Part shown: piece after piece, positions 6,912 to 10,988 of the stretch
Layout: every line of letters begins with the position of its first letter
Position numbering within the stretch: position 1 is the first letter of the stretch
DNA from: Candidatus Methanosuratincola sp.
Lineage (GTDB): Archaea; Thermoproteota; Methanomethylicia; Methanomethylicales; Methanomethylicaceae
Length of the DNA: 10,988 nt
Reading direction: 5' to 3'
Assembly (NCBI GenBank): GCA_029907755.1
Contig: JARYLH010000041.1
Span: forward strand, 1 to 10,988
Made by a program: the position numbers and the translations under genes
Notes under the pieces: generated by a model
The model's database searches: none
The model's input: the letters and a program-made list of their open reading frames with translations, nothing else
What the model was told of the DNA's origin: nothing

Positions 6912-6922
6912 CTTTAACTTTA
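6912..6922 (+). promoter_or_regulatory. Possible TATA box of the CBS-domain gene
   Basis: The element CTTTAACTTTA is centred about 27 nt before the GTG at 6944, so a leaderless message starting at GTG would fit; an ATG start at 6953 would leave a leader of about 9 nt. The repeated TTTAAC unit makes the exact box uncertain. Confidence 0.35.
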
Positions 6923-6930
6923 ACCTGCCC

Positions 6931-6939
6931 CAATAAATC
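6931..6939 (-). promoter_or_regulatory. Possible TATA box of the Cas2-like fusion gene
   Basis: On the minus strand GATTTATTG is centred about 42 nt before the TTG at 6893, which would place the transcript start near 6908, just ahead of the GGTGGGG ribosome-binding site at 6906-6900. The very short divergent gap means it overlaps the control region of the CBS gene. Confidence 0.35.
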
Positions 6940-6943
6940 GGCA

Positions 6944-7858
6944 GTGGTACTGATGGGCTGTTTCCCTGCAGCTTCGCTCGCGCGGCACCCGCCGGCGGTT
7001 GTGCTCTCTGAGTATGCTTCTGTTTGCAAGGCTCTGAAGCAAATGGACGAGAAGAGCGTCAGGCACGCGCTCGTCTCGGAGGACGGTGTGCGGCTGACAG
7101 GGATAGTTTCAGCAAAGGATCTGCTGAACCTGCTAGGTGGCGGGGACAAGTTCGCCTCTGTACAAGCAGTAAAAGGGAAAAGCATCCAGTCCCTACTCGC
7201 CACCCCAATTTCACCGATAGTTAACAGGAGACCGATCCTGGGGAGCGTTTCCTCTCCGCTGCCCGAGCTGATGACCATAATGGCCAGGCACGACATAGGG
7301 ATGCTTCCACTCATGAACGAGGACGGCACGATATGGGGGGTCCTGTCGGAGCGGCACCTCTTCAGGCTCTTTGAGGCTCAGCAAATGTTCGTCAGGGTTT
7401 CAGAGATCATGTCAGCACCCCTGATAACCCTTGATGTAAGGGCAAGCCTCCTTGACGCGATGAAGGCAATGATCAAAAATGACATCAGGCGCGTCCTGGT
7501 GACGAAAGGATTGGATGTCTGGGGAATCGTCACGGTGAAGGACATCATAAGGTTCCTTGCGAGCCCCTACGTCGATGCCCTCGTCGAGAAAGGGCTCTCT
7601 GACTACCTGCTAAATGTAAACATATCCAAGATCGCCACAGCAAGCCCAAAGACAGTGGATCCTGATCTCGATCTCTGCGATGCAGTGAGGATAATGAACG
7701 CATACAATATCGGATCCCTCGTCGTTGTCTCAAGCGGAAAGCCAATCGGCATGCTGACTGAGCGGGACTTTCTGTTGAAGTTGCCGAAACTGAGGGGCGT
7801 GGAGTTCATGACTGATATCAATCGTAACCGCGTGCTTGTCGGCAGGATCCACTTCTAA
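6944..7858 (+). CDS. Four-CBS-domain protein
   Basis: The 304 residues consist almost wholly of four CBS repeats, at roughly 15-65, 85-145, 152-207 and 228-283, with no catalytic domain. CBS pairs (Bateman modules) bind adenosine-type ligands such as AMP, ATP, SAM or NAD and control partner proteins; here two modules are expected. The S/T-x-x-D ligand motif is present in GIVSAKDL (53-60), GIVTVKDI (194-201) and GMLTERDF (269-276), but repeat 2 reads GVLSERHL with His in place of Asp, so that site may be altered. The start is ambiguous: GTG 6944 suits a leaderless message, and ATG 6953 removes three residues without affecting the first CBS domain. The intramembrane protease gene begins 12 nt after its stop, so the two may form an operon and the CBS protein may regulate it, although adjacency is the only evidence. 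Confidence 0.9.
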   Translation: MVLMGCFPAASLARHPPAVVLSEYASVCKALKQMDEKSVRHALVSEDGVRLTGIVSAKDLLNLLGGGDKFASVQAVKGKSIQSLLATPISPIVNRRPILGSVSSPLPELMTIMARHDIGMLPLMNEDGTIWGVLSERHLFRLFEAQQMFVRVSEIMSAPLITLDVRASLLDAMKAMIKNDIRRVLVTKGLDVWGIVTVKDIIRFLASPYVDALVEKGLSDYLLNVNISKIATASPKTVDPDLDLCDAVRIMNAYNIGSLVVVSSGKPIGMLTERDFLLKLPKLRGVEFMTDINRNRVLVGRIHF

Positions 7859-7870
7859 GCGTGGCAGTAA

Positions 7871-8869
7871 ATGACTTGGGCAAAGGGGATTGTGCCGGTT
7901 CTAAGGCGGGTCTACTTCCTTTCGGCTGTCTTTTCCCTTTCCACATACTTGCTGTCGATGGGACTCGCGATAGTTGTTGTGTGCCTCCAGGATGGATGCC
8001 CAATTTCCCTTCAATCGGATTCGATTGAGTCCTACACGCTCCTTGGTTGGGCTCTCGACCGGGGCAGTCTGCTGCCCTTATTCCTAATCATGTTTCTTGC
8101 TTTCATATCCGCATTCATGATTTCAGGTATTTCTCCGCCGAACTTCTACAGATCATCTGTTGGCTTCCTAAAGGGGGAATCGGGTGCCTCTGGAATGAAC
8201 TTCCTACTTTTGATGCCGCTCATCTGCTCAGCCAGCTTCTTCTCATTCTATCTAATGCACTTTTTGGAGGAATCTGCTGGGATCCCTGTCGGAGGTGTGG
8301 CATTTCAGAATCTCTTTGAAGAGATTTTTCTCTCTTCCTGCTCGGTCTTTGCGGAAGAGCTAGTATTCCGCATGTTGCCCGTACTGATCCCAGTCGCTTC
8401 TTACCTGCTCATTTCCACTCGCATGGGCACGATCGGGATCAGGGCGGCTCTACTTGCTTTTTTCAAGCCGCGGCTTTTTATAGCCTCGAACGGGGGTCAG
8501 GTGGATGTACCTCACAGATTCGTTGCGGCGCTTGTAGTATCGTCATCGCTTATTTTTGCCTATGCGCACATCGCGTCAGGTGCATGGGGTGCCGGCAAGT
8601 TTCTTACAGCCTTTATAGCCGGTCTGATACTTGGTTATTCAGCCTTCAATTATGGATTCGATAGCTCCGTCTTGATCCACTGGTTCTACAACGCATATTG
8701 GCCCTTTCTTGCCTTGGCCTCCGAATTTCTTTACCCGTTCGGAGGGATTTATGTTGGTATATTCTATTACACAATGATCTCGGGGGCTTTGATGTTGGTT
8801 TTTCTGCCATTGTTATTTCGCTCCGGCAGCGCGCGTCCCGTCTACTTTCGACGGTTTAACTTCAATTAA
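7871..8869 (+). CDS. CPBP (CAAX-type) intramembrane metalloprotease
   Basis: A 332-residue protein with about eight hydrophobic helices. The three CPBP/Rce1 motifs (PF02517) are present in order: EExxxR in AEELVFR (Glu162, Glu163, Arg167), FxxxH in FAYAH (Phe229, His233), and HxxxN in HWFYN (His270, Asn274). These residues form the membrane-embedded active site in Rce1-type proteases, which cleave prenylated CaaX proteins in eukaryotes and process peptides or act in bacteriocin immunity in prokaryotes. The archaeal substrate is unknown. The protein is somewhat longer than minimal CPBP proteins because of about 100 extra N-terminal residues with helices before the core. ATG 7871 lies 12 nt after the CBS gene with only a weak ribosome-binding site. 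The isoprenoid synthase gene follows 67 nt later but appears to have its own promoter. Confidence 0.88.
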   Translation: MTWAKGIVPVLRRVYFLSAVFSLSTYLLSMGLAIVVVCLQDGCPISLQSDSIESYTLLGWALDRGSLLPLFLIMFLAFISAFMISGISPPNFYRSSVGFLKGESGASGMNFLLLMPLICSASFFSFYLMHFLEESAGIPVGGVAFQNLFEEIFLSSCSVFAEELVFRMLPVLIPVASYLLISTRMGTIGIRAALLAFFKPRLFIASNGGQVDVPHRFVAALVVSSSLIFAYAHIASGAWGAGKFLTAFIAGLILGYSAFNYGFDSSVLIHWFYNAYWPFLALASEFLYPFGGIYVGIFYYTMISGALMLVFLPLLFRSGSARPVYFRRFNFN

Positions 8870-8908
8870 TGCAAAGGATTGCGAACTCTCCCTCTAGGGT
8901 TAGTTTTT

Positions 8909-8917
8909 ACTATAAAG
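8909..8917 (+). promoter_or_regulatory. TATA box of the isoprenoid synthase gene
   Basis: ACTATAAAG lies about 24 nt before the ATG at 8937, within a 67-bp gap. No Shine-Dalgarno precedes that ATG, which suits a leaderless message. The T5 run just before it (8904-8908) could end the upstream transcript. Confidence 0.5.
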
Positions 8918-8936
8918 GTTAAACCAGAGTTTAATA

Positions 8937-9920
8937 ATGCTAATTGCTAAACAGTTTACCATGTCTGTGGAACAGCATGCAAAGGACCCATTGAAAGCCC
9001 TCGGCGCACCTTTAGTGGAATCCGCCCTAAAAGACATGCTCGACGCGAAGATTGCGTCCGTGACCGCAAAGCGTGCAATTCGCAGCTTTTCGCGTAAATG
9101 GAAGGACTACTCGAGGGCTGCCCTTATGGTAATGGCCTGCAAGGCTGTTGGCGGATCCCCGGAAATGGTAGCTCCTGCGGCAAAAGCGCTTGTGCTCTCC
9201 GGGGCGGCATTTGACCTCCATGACGACATAGTCGACAACTCGTATGTCAGGACGGAAAAAAACAGGAAGACTACGATGGGGATTTTTGGCAGGGAGGTAA
9301 CCCTTCTTGTCGGCGATGCCTTTCTCATTGAGGGGCTGTCCCAACTCCATGAGCTCAGGGAGATCATGCCTGCCGACAAGGTAAGGCTGGTGATAAGGAC
9401 AATAAAAGACGGGCTTTACGAACTCGGCTCGGCGGAGGTAGACGAACTCAAGCTCGTTAGGAACTTCAATGTGACAGCGAAGCAATACCTTAGGATAGTG
9501 AGGATGAAAGCAGCTGATGTAGAGTCTTACACAAGAGTAGGTGCCATAATCGGAGGCGCTACCGAAGGCGAGATTAAAGCCCTTGGGGAGTTCGGCAGGC
9601 TCCTAGGCATGCTAGTGATCCTCAGGGATGACATAAACGACACATTCAATGACAAATGTGAGCTTATTTCACGCGTAACCAAGGAAAGCCTTCCATTGCC
9701 GATCGTATACTCATTAAATGATCAAAGAGTGCTGAAGAAGCTTGCTTCATTTATTGAAGGCAATTCCCCTCAAGACATCCAGGAGCTTTTGAACCTGGTT
9801 GACGAGAACAAGGGTTTCGAAAGGACCAAGGCCCTGATGGAGGGTTACATATCCGAATCCAAGGCGCTCCTTAGCGGGATCAAGGATCCTAAGGAGCTCC
9901 TGGCCCTCTTCAACAGTTAA
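8937..9920 (+). CDS. Class I trans-isoprenyl diphosphate synthase (polyprenyl synthetase family), divergent
   Basis: The 327 residues show the all-helical prenyl synthase pattern. The first Asp-rich motif is HDDIVD (Asp96, Asp97, Asp100) and the second is LRDDIND (Asp231, Asp232, Asp235); both bind the magnesium ions that activate the allylic diphosphate. GDAFLIEG (126-133) and the Lys of MKAAD (190-194, where KT is usual) also match. Two substrate-binding segments differ from canonical GGPP/FPP synthases: the GKRxRP loop before the first motif is replaced by KWKDYSRA (54-61), and the RRGxPT after it by RTEKNRKTT (105-113). A divergent archaeal group with this pattern exists, so it may be a second synthase, an inactive or partner subunit, or a synthase of altered chain length. 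In archaea such enzymes supply membrane lipid or quinone side chains. ATG 8937 is used; ATG 8961 is possible. It stands alone between its own promoter and T-tracts. Confidence 0.85.
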   Translation: MLIAKQFTMSVEQHAKDPLKALGAPLVESALKDMLDAKIASVTAKRAIRSFSRKWKDYSRAALMVMACKAVGGSPEMVAPAAKALVLSGAAFDLHDDIVDNSYVRTEKNRKTTMGIFGREVTLLVGDAFLIEGLSQLHELREIMPADKVRLVIRTIKDGLYELGSAEVDELKLVRNFNVTAKQYLRIVRMKAADVESYTRVGAIIGGATEGEIKALGEFGRLLGMLVILRDDINDTFNDKCELISRVTKESLPLPIVYSLNDQRVLKKLASFIEGNSPQDIQELLNLVDENKGFERTKALMEGYISESKALLSGIKDPKELLALFNS

Positions 9921-9960
9921 CCAGGGACCCACAATCTTACGGGAGTCGGGTTATAACTCT

Positions 9961-9999
9961 TCATTTTTTAATCACCATTTTTTTGTCATGTTTGTTTTT
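9961..9999 (+). terminator. Multiple T-tract terminator after the isoprenoid synthase gene
   Basis: Three T-runs (six at 9964-9969, seven at 9978-9984, five at 9995-9999) follow the stop at 9920 by 40-80 nt. Serial U-tracts without a stable GC hairpin are typical of archaeal termination. Confidence 0.6.
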
Positions 10000-10032
10000 C
10001 AGTTATACAAATATACAGCAATCTGAAATAAA

Positions 10033-10054
10033 AATTTTTCGCATCCGAAAAATT
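10033..10054. repeat. Perfect 9-bp inverted repeat in the promoter region of the MFS-like gene
   Basis: AATTTTTCG and CGAAAAATT flank a 4-nt spacer (CATC). The dyad ends 18 nt before the TATA box at 10072-10080 and about 50 nt before the MFS-like start codon. Its symmetry and place, just upstream of TATA/BRE, suit an operator for a dimeric winged-helix regulator acting on the transporter gene. It could instead be a hairpin at the end of the upstream transcript, though it comes after the T-tracts rather than before them. The rest of the 184-bp gap (9921-10104) is AT-rich with no visible gene. Confidence 0.55.
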
Positions 10055-10071
10055 CCAAGGACTTTGCAAAT

Positions 10072-10080
10072 CTTAAATAC
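10072..10080 (+). promoter_or_regulatory. TATA box of the MFS-like transporter gene
   Basis: CTTAAATAC is centred about 29 nt before the ATG at 10105, the same sequence type and spacing as the box in front of the AAA+ gene. No Shine-Dalgarno is visible before the ATG, so a leaderless message is likely. Confidence 0.6.
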
Positions 10081-10104
10081 AACTTAAATTAAACCCTGTA
10101 AGCG

Positions 10105-10988
10105 ATGTCCGTCATAAAGTCCTTTGGGAGATCCCTGATGCAAGGGGCAGGGGTCATGAGAACCCAGAAAATTATGTCCCTATACGGGATTCTATCGATC
10201 GCATCGGTCTACCAGATAGTGGTTTCCCACTCTTTTATATCCCAAGTTATCGGAGACGAGTATTATTTGACCTTTTTATCAGCGCTCTTTCTCATCTCCG
10301 TGATCTCCATGTTCTTCGGTGCCTTTGTCCGCTCAAAAATTCAAAAAAAGATTCATTTGGCTTGGAACCTGCTTGGGATTTTATTTGCGACATCGATATT
10401 TTTTCGAATAGAGGGATTATGGGGGCTGATCATATATTCCACACTAGGGGGGATTGCGGCTGGTCTATGCATCCCCGGTGTGATCTGTCACCTGCTGGAG
10501 ATAACCAACTTCGAAAACAGGGGCACAACCTCAGGCATTTTTATCTTTTCAATATACCTAGTCATTTTCTTCTCATCTACAATCATCTCTTCGGCCTTCG
10601 ATTTGGCACTATTCCTGTTGGCACTGAAGGCAATCTCCATATTGCTAATCACGATTGGTCCATTTCAAAAGGCAGAAATTGAGGAACCCGCTTTCATAAA
10701 GCACCCCCTGCGGGTTCCATTGCTTTACATGTTCGTGTGGTTCATCTTCCTGCTCGTCGATGTGATCGTGAGCAACATGGCTTCACAGAAGTTAACTTCA
10801 AATGAAATTTTTTTGATAAACTTAGAGTCCGTCCTCCTCGGCCTGGCGGCCATGATAATCGGCGGCACACTCGCTGATAATCTCGGGAGGCGCAAGCTGA
10901 TCATATTTGCATATTTGTACTTGGGGATCGAGTATTCTTTCATTTCCCTTTCCTCAGGCGACCTCATAAGGTACACCTTCATTGACGG
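10105..10988 (+). CDS. MFS-like membrane transporter (3' part beyond window)
   Basis: The frame is open for 294 codons from ATG 10105 to the right edge. The protein has many hydrophobic helices (about 24-45, 54-75, 84-100, 105-130, 145-163, 166-187, 205-225, 236-255, 264-283). GGTLADNLGRRK (253-264) matches the conserved loop of major facilitator transporters (GxLaDrxGrr), which stands between helices 2-3 and, as a second copy, between 8-9; its position suits the second copy, while the first-copy loop (FGAFVRSKIQKK, 71-82) is degenerate. Over 100 residues are probably missing. The substrate cannot be inferred. The start is supported by a TATA box at leaderless spacing; a dyad lies further upstream. 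The gene is more AT-rich than the central genes by eye, which may reflect its membrane content or a different history. Confidence 0.75.
   Translation, partial: MSVIKSFGRSLMQGAGVMRTQKIMSLYGILSIASVYQIVVSHSFISQVIGDEYYLTFLSALFLISVISMFFGAFVRSKIQKKIHLAWNLLGILFATSIFFRIEGLWGLIIYSTLGGIAAGLCIPGVICHLLEITNFENRGTTSGIFIFSIYLVIFFSSTIISSAFDLALFLLALKAISILLITIGPFQKAEIEEPAFIKHPLRVPLLYMFVWFIFLLVDVIVSNMASQKLTSNEIFLINLESVLLGLAAMIIGGTLADNLGRRKLIIFAYLYLGIEYSFISLSSGDLIRYTFID

Noticed and set aside
8853..8925. GGTTTAAC and GTTAAACC as an inverted pair around the end of the protease gene
   Set aside because: The arms are short, AT-rich, over 50 nt apart, and one lies inside the coding region; chance is sufficient.
9921..10104. 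A possible small RNA or tRNA gene in the 184-bp gap
   Set aside because: No cloverleaf, box A/B-like or C/D box arrangement could be recognised; the gap is explained by T-tracts, the dyad and a promoter.
10362..10682. A 106-residue plus-strand frame near the right edge
   Set aside because: It is out of frame with the continuous MFS-like frame that starts at 10105 with a good promoter; its composition is not protein-like.

Overview
The window looks like a chromosomal segment from an archaeon, most probably of the TACK branch (Thermoproteota in the broad sense). The evidence is a tandem Cdc48-like AAA+ ATPase with a membrane domain, a JAMM/MPN+ metalloprotease of archaeal size, an archaeal-type class I isoprenoid synthase, a Cas2-like/DUF2117-like archaeal protein, TATA boxes (C/T-TAAATAC) centred 28-29 nt upstream of start codons as expected for leaderless transcripts, T-tract terminators, and several GTG or TTG starts. 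A methanogen-related lineage such as Methanomethylicia is possible because DUF2117-like proteins are typical of methanogens, but I hold this only weakly. No rRNA, tRNA, CRISPR array, transposase or integrase was seen.

Left block, minus strand (2418 down to 1): one compact operon. It begins with a 54-residue two-helix membrane protein, followed 1 nt later by a sodium:solute symporter (SSS family), then a 125-residue JAMM metalloprotease with a GTG start, then a gene that runs off the left edge. That last product has two membrane helices followed by a LAGLIDADG-homing-endonuclease-like domain whose catalytic acidic position is lost. A divergent promoter region (2419-2525) separates this operon from the plus-strand genes.

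Centre, plus strand (2526-5877): an 873-residue ATPase with about ten membrane helices and two AAA+ modules. The first module has a degenerate Walker B motif but keeps the aromatic pore loop; the second has intact Walker motifs but no pore aromatic. It is followed by a separately promoted, twice membrane-spanning, cysteine-rich NosL-like protein that probably binds metal outside the cell. A minus-strand gene (6893-5946) then encodes a Cas2-like domain fused to a DUF2117-like region; it is divergent from the next plus-strand gene.

Right block, plus strand (6944-10988): a four-CBS-domain protein that probably senses adenine nucleotides, a CPBP/CAAX-type intramembrane metalloprotease 12 nt downstream of it, a divergent class I polyprenyl diphosphate synthase with its own promoter, a 184-bp intergenic stretch with T-tracts and a perfect 9-bp inverted repeat, and the N-terminal part of an MFS-like transporter that runs off the right edge.

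The window is notably rich in membrane proteins and in enzyme families whose active sites are modified. The best candidates for something undescribed are the membrane-anchored inactive LAGLIDADG-like protein, the membrane AAA+ ATPase with split motor functions, and the Cas2-like/DUF2117-like fusion. I see no convincing single multi-gene system such as a defence island.
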